A stretch of 60,229 nt of DNA from Betaproteobacteria bacterium (GCA_016708825.1 JADJEZ010000015.1:1-60229), one strand, 5' to 3'. Counted from the stretch's first letter, positions 17,781 to 26,760 are shown. Translations and numbers: made by a program. The notes: generated by a model not told the origin, from the letters alone.

Positions 17781-19406
17781 TCAGCCTTCCCAGCGCACGG
17801 TCTTCGCGCGCTCCCCGAGCGCGCGCAGCACCGCCTCCGCCGCACCCACGCCGCGATCGTTCGCTTCCTCGAAGATCGAGATCCCGCTCGCGTCGGCGTG
17901 CGCGAAGTGCAGCCGCCCGCGGTGCCCGGTGACGCGCGCGCGCGCCGCGCCCCAGATGAGGCCCGGGCGCGGGCGCACCATCGCATGGCCGTTGGCGAAG
18001 ACGTCGATGCGCGTCGTGATGGAGCGGATCTCCGGATGGGGCTTCGCGAGGTCCGCGAGCGCGGCCTCCGCCCACGACTCCCGGGTGGCGGACAGCAGGC
18101 GCTCCCGGGCCTGCGCCGGCGCCTGTCCCGCAAGCGGCAGGTACCAGGTGAGCACCGTCGGCCCCGGCCGCGTCGCCACCCCCTGGTGCGTGGCGACCAC
18201 GTAGCCCAGGGAGTCGCTCTCGAAGATCACGTTGTCCCAGGAAAGCGGCGCGCCGTGGTGCACATGCGGCGGCTCCGAGAGCGTGAGGTTCGCCGTGAGC
18301 CAGGGCGCGTATTCCCAGGTGCGCAGGGCATCGACCAGCGGGGCCGGAGCGCCGGCGAGCGCGCGGGCGGCGAAGCCGAAGGGCGCGGCCCAGATCACGT
18401 GCTCCGCGCGGTAGCGCACCGTGCGCTGCTCGCCCGCGAGCCAGGCGTCGAGCACGACGCCGCGCGCGCCCTCCTCCACCCGGTGGACGAGCGCCCCGGG
18501 TGTCGCACGCAGGCCGTTGCGCTCCACGAGGCTGCGAACCACGAAGCCGATGCCGTCGGGCCAGGTGAGCACCGCGTCCCGGTCGGCGTCGCGCGCGCTC
18601 GCCCCGCGGCTCGCGAAGTAGTGGATGCCCGCCCAGGCCGAGACGTCACGGTAGTCGCACCCGTAGTCGTCGCGGCACGCGTAGTTCGCGAGCCAGTGCA
18701 CCGCCTCCGAGGCGAAGCCCTCGTCGCGCATCCAGTCGTGCATCGCTACGCGGTCGAGGGCGAGGAGCGCCGGGTCGCGCGAGGAGAACTCCAGCGGGAT
18801 CGCGAACGCGCGCCGGCCGTCCGCGCCGCGCATCGTCTCGAAGGCTCTCATGCGCTCGTGGAAGCGCTGCCATTCGGCGGTCTCGGCCTTCGTGCGGCCG
18901 GCGATCGGTGCGAGCCCCTCCTCCCAGGTCCCGTTGCGGTAGAGGCGCTCCTGCGGCGCCTGGCACAGCGCCCGCTCGTCGTAGCGGGGCTTCGGCGCAT
19001 CGGGGTCGCCCTGCAGCACGCCGAGTTCCGCGAGCAGGAGCCTCGTCGCGCGCGCCTCCCGCGTCGGCAGCGGGATGTAGTGCGCTCCCCAGGGATAAGC
19101 GCTCACCGCGTTGCCGCCCGAGCGGGCGTTGCCACCCGGCTCCTGCTCCAGCTCCAGCAGGGCGAAATCGTCGAAACCGGCCCGGCGCAGCCGCCAGGCC
19201 GCCGAGAGCCCCGAGACGCCCGCGCCCACGATTACGACGCGCGCGCGCCGAGTCTCGCTTGCCGCGGGAAACGCGCCGTCGCGCAACCGGTGGCCGAGGG
19301 CATGGTTCGAGGCGAGCAGGTCGCCGGGGGGCGTGGCCTGCGGCCGCGGCGCGCAGCCCGCCGCGAGGATCGCCGCCCCTGCGCCGAAGAACGCCCGGCG
19401 ATCCAT
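17781..19406 (-). CDS. Exported FAD-dependent amine oxidase-like protein
   Basis: 541 residues. MDRRAFFGAGAAILAAGCAP combines an RR motif before a hydrophobic stretch with a lipobox (AAGC), so it is probably a Tat-exported lipoprotein, sensible for a flavoprotein that folds before export. The FAD-binding dinucleotide fold follows (VVIVGAGVSGLSAAWRLRRA, then LLELEQEPGGNARSG), as in monoamine and polyamine oxidases and phytoene-desaturase relatives. Last gene of a five-gene operon; its ATG overlaps the stop of the aminopropyltransferase gene (TGATG). The neighbour makes a polyamine-type product, so oxidation of that amine is the natural guess, but the substrate is not proven. Confidence 0.85.
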   Translation of the reverse strand: MDRRAFFGAGAAILAAGCAPRPQATPPGDLLASNHALGHRLRDGAFPAASETRRARVVIVGAGVSGLSAAWRLRRAGFDDFALLELEQEPGGNARSGGNAVSAYPWGAHYIPLPTREARATRLLLAELGVLQGDPDAPKPRYDERALCQAPQERLYRNGTWEEGLAPIAGRTKAETAEWQRFHERMRAFETMRGADGRRAFAIPLEFSSRDPALLALDRVAMHDWMRDEGFASEAVHWLANYACRDDYGCDYRDVSAWAGIHYFASRGASARDADRDAVLTWPDGIGFVVRSLVERNGLRATPGALVHRVEEGARGVVLDAWLAGEQRTVRYRAEHVIWAAPFGFAARALAGAPAPLVDALRTWEYAPWLTANLTLSEPPHVHHGAPLSWDNVIFESDSLGYVVATHQGVATRPGPTVLTWYLPLAGQAPAQARERLLSATRESWAEAALADLAKPHPEIRSITTRIDVFANGHAMVRPRPGLIWGAARARVTGHRGRLHFAHADASGISIFEEANDRGVGAAEAVLRALGERAKTVRWEG

Positions 19407-20978
19407 CACTCCGCCGATCCGCGCCGCCACTCCGATTCGAAATAGGTCACCAGCACCTGGTTGTTCAGGCGGTTCACCTCGGCGTCCACGCGCGCCATGT
19501 CCTTCGGGAAGTGGAAAAGCGCCGGGTGCATCCCGGGAGTCACGAACCGCAGCCCCGCGGGATAGGCCGCGGGCGGCGTGTACGGCTCGTTGGAGGCGAC
19601 GATGAATCCCCACTCGCCGAACGAAGGCACCAGCGCGTGGAACGGCGTGACCTCGAATCCGACGCTCTCGAGCGTGGTCACGACGCACCAGAACGAGCGG
19701 CGCGCGTAGAGGGGCGAGGTGGACTGGATCACCGCCATCCCCCGGGCGGAGAGGCGCCGCTTGAGCATGGCTGTAGAAGGAGGTCGTGTAGAGCTTGCCG
19801 AGCGAGTGGTTGCTGGGATCGGGGAAGTCGACCACCACGAAGTCGTAATGGTCCCGCGACTGTTCCAGCCAGACGAAGGCGTCGGCATTCACCACCGTCA
19901 CCTTCGGCGAGTTGAGCGCGTCGCGGTTGATCGCGCGAAGCGCCGGTGCGTCCGCGAAGAGCCGCGTGATGGCCGGGTCCAGGTCCACCAGGGTGACGTG
20001 CTCGATGCCGGGGTACTTGAGGATCTCGCGCACCGCGAGCCCGTCGCCGCCGCCGAGCACGAGCGCGCGCCGCGCGTGGGGCACCGAGGCGAGCGCGGGG
20101 TGGACCAGCGCCTCGTGGTAGCGGTACTCGTCCAGGGCGCTGAACTGGAGGTTGCCGTTCAGGTACAGGCGCAGGTCGTCCCGCCAGCGCGTGACGACGA
20201 TGCGCTGCCCGCGGCTCGATTCGGCGTGGATGATCTGGTCGGCGTAGAGCTGGTTCTCGGCGAGGTTCGTCAGGCGCTCGGCGTAGGCGAAGCCGCCGGC
20301 GAGAAGCGCCACGACCACCCCGCAGCGAAGGGCCATGCTCCGCGGTGCGCCCAGCCGGGCACGGAAGAGCCACACCGCCCAGAGTGCGACGAGCGCGTTC
20401 ATCAGGCCGAAGAGGAAAGCCGTGCGGATGAGGCCGAGCCGGGGGGCGAGCACCAGCGGAAAGGCGATCGAGACCGCGAGCGCCCCGATGTAGTCGAAGG
20501 TGAGCACCTGGGCCACCAGGTCGCGCAGGCCGAGGCGCTCGCCGAGGATGCGCATGACCAGCGGGATCTCCAGGCCCACGAGGATGCCCACGAGCACCAC
20601 GATCCCGTAGAGCACGACGCGAAAACCCGGACCCGCGTAGGCGAACGAGAGGAACATCACCGCCGCCGAGAAGCCGCCCACCACGGCGATGATGAGCTCC
20701 ACGTCGATGAAGCGCTCGATGACGCGCGAGACCACGTACTTCGAAACCCAGGAGCCCACGCCCATGGAGGCGAGGTACACGCCGATCACCACGGAGAACT
20801 GCGTGATCGAGTCTCCCAGCAGGTAGGTCGAGGCGGCGGCCGCGATGAGCTCGTAGACGAGCCCGCAGGCCGCGATGACGAACACCGAGGCGAGCAGCGC
20901 CCGGTTGAGCGCCTCGGAGGGCGGCAGGGATGCGGCGCGTTCGCCCGCGGACGGGACGCGCTCGGCGGTGCCGGACAT
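19406..20978 (-). CDS. Membrane-anchored spermidine synthase-like aminopropyltransferase; frame break near 19767
   Basis: Transfers aminopropyl groups from decarboxylated S-adenosylmethionine to an amine in characterised relatives. About 523 residues: seven or so membrane helices (28-225), then a soluble methyltransferase-fold domain with LVLGGGDGLAVREILKY (nucleotide loop), VTLVDLDPA, VVNADAFVWL and DFPDPSNHSLGKLYT, the family's catalytic segment. After TTSFYS the frame is lost through one extra C (near 19767). In the correct frame it continues MLKRRLSARGMAVIQ and ends at 19406, overlapping the next start. No S-adenosylmethionine decarboxylase gene lies in the window, so the donor must come from elsewhere. 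Third-party context: DUF350 and DUF4178 upstream. Confidence 0.87.
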
Positions 20979-21006
20979 GCCGTGTGCCGGACCGGTCTCG
21001 GCTGCC

Positions 21007-21228
21007 TCAGCCGCCGTGGATGGCCGCGCCGACGATGATCGCGATGGCGAGCACGAAGGCCCCCACCACGGTCGCCAGGGGCTGGTTGCGGTTCTCGATC
21101 AGCTCCTTCCACAGGTCGTAGGGCGTCATCTTGTCGACCACGATGAAGCTGATGATCACCAGGATCACGCCGATCACGGAGTAGGCGATCGATCCGATGA
21201 AGGCTGCGGGCTTCAGGTACTCGAACAT
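21007..21228 (-). CDS. DUF350 (YjfL-like) membrane protein
   Basis: 73 residues, two membrane helices (about 12-32 and 50-70) around a short polar loop with DKMTPYDLWKELIENRNQ, the characteristic DUF350 centre. DUF350 proteins such as E. coli YjfL are of unknown function but are often found beside aminopropyltransferase or glutathionylspermidine-type genes and DUF4178. The Shine-Dalgarno AAGGAG stands ten bases before the ATG. It sits 28 bases upstream of the aminopropyltransferase gene and 18 bases after the 57-residue gene. Confidence 0.85.
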   Translation of the reverse strand: MFEYLKPAAFIGSIAYSVIGVILVIISFIVVDKMTPYDLWKELIENRNQPLATVVGAFVLAIAIIVGAAIHGG

Positions 21229-21246
21229 GGCTTTCTCCTTGAGGGT

Positions 21247-21420
21247 TTACTTGTGACCGGACGATCCGCCGAGGCGGCCCGCCGTCCGGGCGTAGGCCTG
21301 CTCGGCGCGCGCCCGGCGGAACTCCTCGGCATCGGAGCCGAACATCGACCAGCCCAGGTACTGCGCCAGGCTGTAGAGACCCAGGGCGACGAGGCCGCTG
21401 GCGATGAAGGTGCGAAACAT
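21247..21420 (-). CDS. 57-residue single-helix membrane protein of the DUF350/DUF4178 operon
   Basis: Too short for most gene finders but firmly framed: ATG 21420, TAA 21249-21247, 15 bases after the DUF4178 gene and 18 bases before DUF350. It begins MFRTFIASGLVALGLYSLAQ, one membrane helix, and continues with a charged helix (SDAEEFRRARAEQAYARTAG) and a Gly/Ser end. No homologue is recognised. Conserved spacing in a five-gene operon is the argument that it is real; it may be a small subunit or adaptor for the DUF350 or DUF4178 membrane protein. Confidence 0.65.
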   Translation of the reverse strand: MFRTFIASGLVALGLYSLAQYLGWSMFGSDAEEFRRARAEQAYARTAGRLGGSSGHK

Positions 21421-21435
21421 GGGTCGAGGCTCTCC

Positions 21436-23409
21436 TCAGTCGTCGTCGTCGCCGCTATCGTCCGACGCGGTCGGCGCGTAGTCGCTCTCGGCCCAGCGCC
21501 GGCCCTCGAAGGCGGCCGCGCGCACGAAGGCGACGAGTGGCCAGAGCACGAGGAACCCCACGAGGAGCCACAGGTTCGACCAGCCCACCGACGGCCGGTA
21601 GATGCGCACCTGGCCCGCGACCTGGCGCTCGATCGCGCCCGTGGGTTCGGGAAAGGCGCCGGCCTTCGCGTCGATCGCGAGCGAATAGCGCCCGGGCGGC
21701 ACCTGCCGCAGTTCCGCCAGATCGTCGCTGCTCGCCTCGTCCTTGGTCGCAAGGCTTCGCATGCCGATCTGGCGTGTCGTACGCCAGGCGCGCCCCGATT
21801 CGGCTTCCACGAGCTGCATGTCGAGGTCCAGCCAGGCGAAGCGCGCGCTGGTGGTGGTGTGCAGGTTCACCAGCCCGTCGCGCCCGCCCAGCTCGAAGAC
21901 CGGGCTCACGAGCCGCGCGGGCTCGCCCGTGGCGACCACGAAGGCGAGCGGCGCGAGCTGCGTCGACGAGCCGAGCGCCATGAACCCGAACTGCATGAGC
22001 AGCGCCACGCCCGCGAACGCGAGAAAGGCGAACCAGTAGCCGAAGGTCCGCCCCGCGTGCGGCGAGGGCTGGTTGGGCGCCACGCCCTTGCGGGTGGGTG
22101 GGCGGCCCTTCAGGCCGAAGGCCTTCCACAGCGCCTCGGGCTCCACGTACTCGCCGAGCGACCAGGTGATTTCCCGGTCCGTGGTCTCCGAGGAGAGGAT
22201 GAGCGGAGGGGCGACGTAGTCGTCGGCGCGGCAGGCCTCGCCGAGCTCGACGCGCCAGTTGAATTCGCCCACGAGGTGGCAGACCTTCGGCTCGCTTCTC
22301 TGGAAGTGCTCGAAGACCCGCCCGAGATAGCGCACCCGCGGCTTCGGCTGCCCGCCGGCCCCGCGCCCCGGGGACTCGGGCTTCGGCTCTTCCGCGGCCG
22401 CCTTGATCACGCTGAAGTGCCCGTCGTACTCGCTGATCCACAGGTAGCCCTGGGAAACCTCGTGCAGGAGGTACTCGCCCCACTCGTAGCGCTCGCCCTC
22501 GACGACGATCCGCCGGCGCAGGTAGCCCACGACCTCGTAGCGCGCGCCCCGCCAGGTTCCCAGGGCGCCGAGCGGAATGGACTGCCCCGACGCGCGCATG
22601 TTCACTTCGTTCTTCTGGACGACCTCGCCGACGGTACCCGTCACGTCGGTCACCGTTCCGCAGGACCCGCAGGCGACGACCGTCGTCGTCGCGAGGTGCT
22701 TCTCGATCGGCGCGCCGCAGCCGCCGCACTTGAACGCGAGCGCGCGCCCGGTCGGCTCGCCCGCCCGGTCCGGGTCGCGCAGCCCCGCGAAGCCGAAGGT
22801 GTCGAAGGGCAGGCGCTCGCCGATGTAGATGTGCGGCACGTCCTCCGAGTAGTCGATGGTCGCGAAGCGCGCGCCGGGGCCGCGCAGGTCGGCCACGGGC
22901 GCCTTCCAGCCGGCGACGAACTTGAACGGCAGCTCGCCCTCGCCCGCGACGACCTCCGCGCTCTCGAGGTTGGTCACGGAATAGCGGTCGCCGATCAGCG
23001 TGAGCGCTTCCCCGGGTTTCAGCGCCTCGAATGCGGGCACCGGCTCCGGCGGCGACAGGTAGGCGATGGTGTAGTCGCGGTTGGCATCCGAGAGCCACGC
23101 GCTCTTGCCGCCGTCGAACACCACGTGCCACTCGTTCCACAGCCCCGCCTCGTAGCGGTACTGGATGCGCCCGACGAGGGTGAATGCCTCGCCCCGGTGG
23201 CGGCCGGTCGTGCCGAGCTTGAGCGGCGTGTCGTCGGCGAGGAGTTCCGCCTGCTTGCCGATGTCCTCGAGCCGCGCGCCCTCGCGAACCAGCGTCGAGT
23301 GGCAATAGCCGCAGACCGCGACGATCGACGTGGCGCCGCGAAAGCGAAGCCGGCCGCCGCAGGACGGGCACGCTGCCGTTCTCGCACGAGTCGCGTCTTC
23401 GATCGCCAC
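21436..23409 (-). CDS. DUF4178 protein with two zinc ribbons and C-terminal membrane helices
   Basis: 657 residues. Domains in order: zinc ribbon CPSCGG...CGYCHS (about 14-40), first DUF4178 domain (about 60-200, LGTTGRHRGEAFTLVGRIQY), second ribbon CGGCGAP...CGSCGT (about 228-255), second DUF4178 domain (about 275-400), then two membrane helices (near 462-485 and 605-630) around an extracytoplasmic beta domain, and an acidic tail. The start is decided by the GTG at 23409, which has GGGGGGAGA 6-14 bases upstream and leaves a normal leader after the TATAAT at 23471; ATGs at 23451 and 23436 also lie in frame but have no ribosome-binding site. First gene of the operon. Function unknown; two-ribbon architecture suggests a scaffold or regulator. 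Confidence 0.8.
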   Translation of the reverse strand: MAIEDATRARTAACPSCGGRLRFRGATSIVAVCGYCHSTLVREGARLEDIGKQAELLADDTPLKLGTTGRHRGEAFTLVGRIQYRYEAGLWNEWHVVFDGGKSAWLSDANRDYTIAYLSPPEPVPAFEALKPGEALTLIGDRYSVTNLESAEVVAGEGELPFKFVAGWKAPVADLRGPGARFATIDYSEDVPHIYIGERLPFDTFGFAGLRDPDRAGEPTGRALAFKCGGCGAPIEKHLATTTVVACGSCGTVTDVTGTVGEVVQKNEVNMRASGQSIPLGALGTWRGARYEVVGYLRRRIVVEGERYEWGEYLLHEVSQGYLWISEYDGHFSVIKAAAEEPKPESPGRGAGGQPKPRVRYLGRVFEHFQRSEPKVCHLVGEFNWRVELGEACRADDYVAPPLILSSETTDREITWSLGEYVEPEALWKAFGLKGRPPTRKGVAPNQPSPHAGRTFGYWFAFLAFAGVALLMQFGFMALGSSTQLAPLAFVVATGEPARLVSPVFELGGRDGLVNLHTTTSARFAWLDLDMQLVEAESGRAWRTTRQIGMRSLATKDEASSDDLAELRQVPPGRYSLAIDAKAGAFPEPTGAIERQVAGQVRIYRPSVGWSNLWLLVGFLVLWPLVAFVRAAAFEGRRWAESDYAPTASDDSGDDDD

Positions 23410-23465
23410 CGGTTTCTCCCCCCGGGCTCGCATGCGGTCCGGATGCCGCACGTCTTGGAGCGCCG

Positions 23466-23471
23466 ATTATA
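23466..23471 (-). promoter_or_regulatory. Consensus TATAAT -10 for the DUF4178-polyamine operon
   Basis: TATAAT reads on the minus strand at 23471-23466, ten bases after the stop of the solA-like gene. With the GTG start at 23409 the leader would be about 50 bases. It marks the start of a separate transcription unit. No clear -35. Confidence 0.45.
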
Positions 23472-23481
23472 CCCAGCGCAT

Positions 23482-24666
23482 TCAGCTTGTCCGATTCGTT
23501 CCGGGCGGTGCCGGGGAGAACCCGGAGAGGTCGATCCGGCTCCGGCCGTCGACGACCCGTTGCGCGAGCGCCTCCCCGATCGCCGCCGAGTGCTTGAAGC
23601 CGTGACCCGAGCACGGGGAAGCCACGAGCACCGCCGGGAACTCCGGGTGCGCGCCGATCACGAAACGGAAATCGGCCGTCATCGTGTACAGGCACACCGC
23701 GGTCTTCACGCACTCGCCGGATAGCCCCGGGAAGTACGGGCCCACCTTCTCCTCGAAGAAATGCCGGGCTTCCTCCGGCGCGACTTCGCGACCGGCCTCC
23801 TCGGGCGTCGTGGCCTCTTCGTGCTGCTCGGAGGCGATCTTCACGCCGCCCGCCGCGCCGTCCATCGCCGGGAAACCGTAACTCGGCTGCGCATGGCCGG
23901 GAAGTTCCCAGATGAACACCGGGAAGCGCCCCGGAAGGAAGTCGTCGACGGCCGCTTTCGGCCGGAACCAGTACAGCGCCTGCCGCCGCACCACGAATCG
24001 TCCCGGCCACGCCCCGCCCAGGAGCTGCGGCAGCCACGGCCCGGCGGTCACCACGAGACGTCGCGCCTCGTAGCGTCCCGCATCCGTGCGGACGCGCACG
24101 ACTTCGCCTTCCTGGTCGAATTGCAGGACCTTCTCGCCACGATGCACTTCGGCGCCGCGGTGCGCAGCAAGATCCAGTTGCGCGGCCACGCAGGCCTCGG
24201 GCCGCAGGAGCCCGGCCTCGTGCTCGAAGTAGCCGATCTCGTCGTCGCGCACCGCGAACTGCGGAAAGCGCCGGCGCAGCCCGGCGGCGTCGAGCAGGTC
24301 GTGGCGGATGCCGTGACGCTTCGCGGCCGCGAGCGTGTTCGCGAAGAAGTCCTGGACATGGCACGTGGCGCGCGGCCCCGCGCTGGACACGACCAACCCG
24401 CCCGTCGCCTCGAGGAGGCGCGCGCCCGTCTCGCGCTCGATCTCGCGCCAGATCTCATGGGAGCGGAGGGCGAGCGGCGTGTACTCCTCGCCCTCCCCGA
24501 TCGCGAGCCGCGTGATGCGCGTCTCGCCGTGGCTCGATCCGCGGTCGTGGGGCGGCGAAAAGCGGTCGATGCCGAGGACGCGCCGGCCGCGTTTCGCGAG
24601 CTGGCAAAGCGTGGCGCTGCCCATGGCGCCGAGGCCGAGGACTATCGCGTCGTAGGTCGTTTCCAT
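23482..24666 (-). CDS. solA: N-methyl-L-tryptophan/sarcosine oxidase-like flavoprotein
   Basis: Oxidative N-demethylation of secondary amino acids in the MSOX/MTOX family, producing hydrogen peroxide. 394 residues: FAD-binding fold VLGLGAMGSATLCQLAKRG, then RGSSHGETRITRLAIGEGEEY, the family's flavin-contacting loop, and near the C terminus SPCSGHGFKHSAAIGEALA containing the Cys position that carries covalent flavin in MTOX/MSOX (here in ASPCSGHGFK). Length is as expected. The ATG at 24666 is only eight bases beyond a TACAAT, which would give an almost leaderless message. Upstream of the DUF4178 operon but with its own promoter; divergent from the repeat-protein gene. Confidence 0.85.
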   Translation of the reverse strand: METTYDAIVLGLGAMGSATLCQLAKRGRRVLGIDRFSPPHDRGSSHGETRITRLAIGEGEEYTPLALRSHEIWREIERETGARLLEATGGLVVSSAGPRATCHVQDFFANTLAAAKRHGIRHDLLDAAGLRRRFPQFAVRDDEIGYFEHEAGLLRPEACVAAQLDLAAHRGAEVHRGEKVLQFDQEGEVVRVRTDAGRYEARRLVVTAGPWLPQLLGGAWPGRFVVRRQALYWFRPKAAVDDFLPGRFPVFIWELPGHAQPSYGFPAMDGAAGGVKIASEQHEEATTPEEAGREVAPEEARHFFEEKVGPYFPGLSGECVKTAVCLYTMTADFRFVIGAHPEFPAVLVASPCSGHGFKHSAAIGEALAQRVVDGRSRIDLSGFSPAPPGTNRTS

Positions 24667-24674
24667 GGGCGTCG

Positions 24675-24680
24675 ATTGTA
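24675..24680 (-). promoter_or_regulatory. -10-like TACAAT very close to the solA-like start
   Basis: CCTACAATCGACGCCC then ATG: the transcription start expected 6-7 bases after the hexamer would fall two or three bases before the start codon, implying a leaderless or near-leaderless mRNA. No Shine-Dalgarno fits between. Confidence 0.4.
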
Positions 24681-24757
24681 GGCCCCGGCAACGGGGCTCA
24701 AGTTCCGCCGGTCCGGGCCGACAACCCGAGAACGCCCAACCCACCGCCGGAGACCCC

Positions 24758-25126
24758 ATGAAAGCTGGACGCGTTGCCCCGAAGAAAACCCTCGCCCTCC
24801 TCGCGCTCGGCGCATTCGCCGGTGTTGCGCTCTCCGCCGCCGCGGCCGGAACCTCCCCTGCGCAGGCATGGATTGCCCACGCGGATGCGGTGTTCGAGGC
24901 GGCCGATGCCGCCAACCTCGCCCTGGCACGGGAGCGCGCCGCCCGCGAAGCCTGGGTACTGCATGCCGACGCCGTGTTCGCCTCGGCCGACGCCGAGAAC
25001 CTGGCGAAAGCGGGGATCGCTCGCGAAAGCCACGCATGGATCGCCCATGCCGACGCCGTATTCGAAGCCGCCGACGCGGAAAACCTCCGGATTTCCCGGG
25101 CGCTGGTCGCGCGTACCGGGTACTGA
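24758..25126 (+). CDS. Exported protein made of three 28-residue repeats, novel
   Basis: 122 residues, not recognised. A signal peptide (to about Ala30) is followed by repeats at 37-64, 65-92 and 93-122 with exactly 28 residues spacing. Each begins AW(I/V)xHADAVFxxADAxNL, with invariant Trp, His, Asp, Val, Phe, Asp, Asn and Leu. Between the conserved cores lie short charged helices (ALARERAARE). The pattern suggests a helical-repeat solenoid or three metal- or ligand-binding units, with one His and two Asp per repeat. The start at 24758 is the only ATG giving the signal peptide. 62 bases later, same strand, comes a caspase gene, so they may be co-expressed. Confidence 0.75.
   Translation: MKAGRVAPKKTLALLALGAFAGVALSAAAAGTSPAQAWIAHADAVFEAADAANLALARERAAREAWVLHADAVFASADAENLAKAGIARESHAWIAHADAVFEAADAENLRISRALVARTGY
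24866..25123 (+). repeat. Three 84-base coding repeats
   Basis: Direct in-frame repeats beginning at 24866, 24950 and 25034 (the last slightly extended). DNA identity is high in the GCGGATGC-like core but has drifted at third positions, so the duplication is not recent. Confidence 0.65.
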
Positions 25127-25188
25127 CCTCCGCGTCCGGTCCGGACGCCCGCTTTGACCGGGCACCGGGCCCGTCGCAAGATAGGGCC

Positions 25189-26760
25189 ATGCGCCACCGC
25201 ACGGCCCTTTTTCACCACGCCTTCCGCATCCTGTCCCGCGCGGGGCTGCTCGCCGTGCTCGCCACCACGCCCGCCCTGCCCCAGGGCAAGGCCCAGGAGC
25301 TTCGGGTGGCCCTGGTCGTCGGCAATGCCGCGTACCCGACGGCGGCGCTGCGCAACCCCGTCAACGACGCGAAGGCCATCGGCGAGAAATTGCGCGCCCT
25401 CGGTTTCGACGTGCAGGTGCGCACCAACGTCACCCAGCGCGAGTTCACGCGCGCCGTGAGCCAGTTCGGCCAGAGCCTGAAGCCCGGTGCATTGGCGCTC
25501 TTCTACTACGCGGGCCACGGCATGCAGGTGCGCGGCCGCAACTTCCTCATCCCCATAGACGCCGAGATCGAAAGCGAGGCCTCCGTGCGCAGCGAGGCCG
25601 TGGACCTGGATCTCCTGCTCGAGCAGCTCGGGCCCGCGCGGCTGAGCATGGTGATCCTCGATGCCTGCCGCAACAACCCGTTCGAGAACCGCTTCCGCTC
25701 CGGGCGCGGCACCGGCCTCGCGCAGATCGACGCCCCGAAGGGATCCTTCCTCGCCTACGCCACGGCGCCGGGAAAAGTGGCCTCCGACGGCGAGGGCTCC
25801 CACGGGCTCTACACCGCGGAGCTCCTCAAGGCGATGGACCTTCCCGGCATCAAGGTGGAAGAGGCGTTCAAGGTCGTCCGCGTGAACGTGATCAAGGCCA
25901 CGGCGAGCGAGCAGATCCCGTGGGAGTCCTCCTCGCTCACCGGCGACTACTACTTCCGGCCCGTGGACCGGACGGCCGATGCGGCGAAGACCGCGCGCGA
26001 CGTGACGGCGAAGCAGGCGGAGCTGCAGGCGAAGCTCGACACCGAACGCAGGCAACGGGAAACCGATGCCGCCTCGCTCAAGGCGGAAATGGAAAAGCTG
26101 CGCGAGGAGGTGCGCCGGCTTTCCGCCGCGTCGCCGCCCGCTGCGGAAAAGCCGGCCTCTCCGGCGGCGGCGCCCGAACCTCGCAAGGGCGCCGGGAAGC
26201 TCGCCGCGATTCCCGCGGACCCGCTCGCCTCGAAGGCTTCCCCGAACGTCGCCGCGAAGCCGCCGGCCGCTGCGAAGGGTTCTCCCGGCGCCGGCGCCAC
26301 GTCGTCGCCCGCGACGCCCGCCAAGGGAGGGCTCCTCGCGAATGCCGTTCGCTCGGAATGGCAGCGTCGCATCGAGTTCCTCGAATCCCAGCGCGGGACT
26401 CTCACGTTTCCGAAGTCGGTTGCCTTGCTGCTCGGTCCCTTCACGGACGGGCAGCTCCTCGAGCTCGTGGAAAAGGAACGCCAGATGAAGGCGCTGCCTT
26501 ACCACAGCGCTTTCGCGATCGGCACGACCGCGGGCGGGCAACTCGCCGCGCGCCGCGCGTTCAACGAGCGCACGGTGGACATCGCGCAGGAAACCGCCGT
26601 CCAGCGTTGCCGGAGCATTGCGAAAGGAGCCTGCTCCGCGATCATGGCGAACGGAGAGTTCCGAGAGGACGCCTTCCTTGCCTGGGCGAAGGGCGTTCAG
26701 GGCGCGCACCTGATCCGCCTGCGCACGGGCTTCCTCGGGCTGCGCCCGGCGCCGTCCTAG
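25189..26760 (+). CDS. Exported caspase-family (p20 domain) protein
   Basis: 523 residues: signal peptide (to about Ala35), p20 caspase domain (about 38-245) with LVVGNAAYPTAALRNPVNDA at the N strand, catalytic His110 (FYYAGHGMQV) and Cys160 (VILDACRNNPF), and the SSSLTGDYYF end of the p10-like part. Then a coiled coil (about 260-310), a long Ala/Pro-rich linker, and a C-terminal domain (about 390-520) whose RCRSIAKGACSAIMANGEF segment has two cysteines. Bacterial caspases of this type cut after basic residues in studied cases, but many are of unknown target. Second gene after the 28-residue repeat protein, which is a candidate partner. Converges on lrp. Confidence 0.88.
   Translation: MRHRTALFHHAFRILSRAGLLAVLATTPALPQGKAQELRVALVVGNAAYPTAALRNPVNDAKAIGEKLRALGFDVQVRTNVTQREFTRAVSQFGQSLKPGALALFYYAGHGMQVRGRNFLIPIDAEIESEASVRSEAVDLDLLLEQLGPARLSMVILDACRNNPFENRFRSGRGTGLAQIDAPKGSFLAYATAPGKVASDGEGSHGLYTAELLKAMDLPGIKVEEAFKVVRVNVIKATASEQIPWESSSLTGDYYFRPVDRTADAAKTARDVTAKQAELQAKLDTERRQRETDAASLKAEMEKLREEVRRLSAASPPAAEKPASPAAAPEPRKGAGKLAAIPADPLASKASPNVAAKPPAAAKGSPGAGATSSPATPAKGGLLANAVRSEWQRRIEFLESQRGTLTFPKSVALLLGPFTDGQLLELVEKERQMKALPYHSAFAIGTTAGGQLAARRAFNERTVDIAQETAVQRCRSIAKGACSAIMANGEFREDAFLAWAKGVQGAHLIRLRTGFLGLRPAPS

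Noticed and set aside
17781..20978. A continuous reading frame that looks like a spermidine synthase/FAD oxidase fusion protein
   Set aside because: The junction text is Arg-rich nonsense. The real synthase frame continues in another phase to a stop that overlaps the oxidase ATG, so the apparent fusion is an artefact of one extra base.
23482..26709. A minus-strand reading frame of over 1,000 codons running from the solA-like gene back through the caspase
   Set aside because: Only the SolA part (to 24666) has family motifs. The upstream part is antisense to the repeat protein and caspase genes and has no domain.
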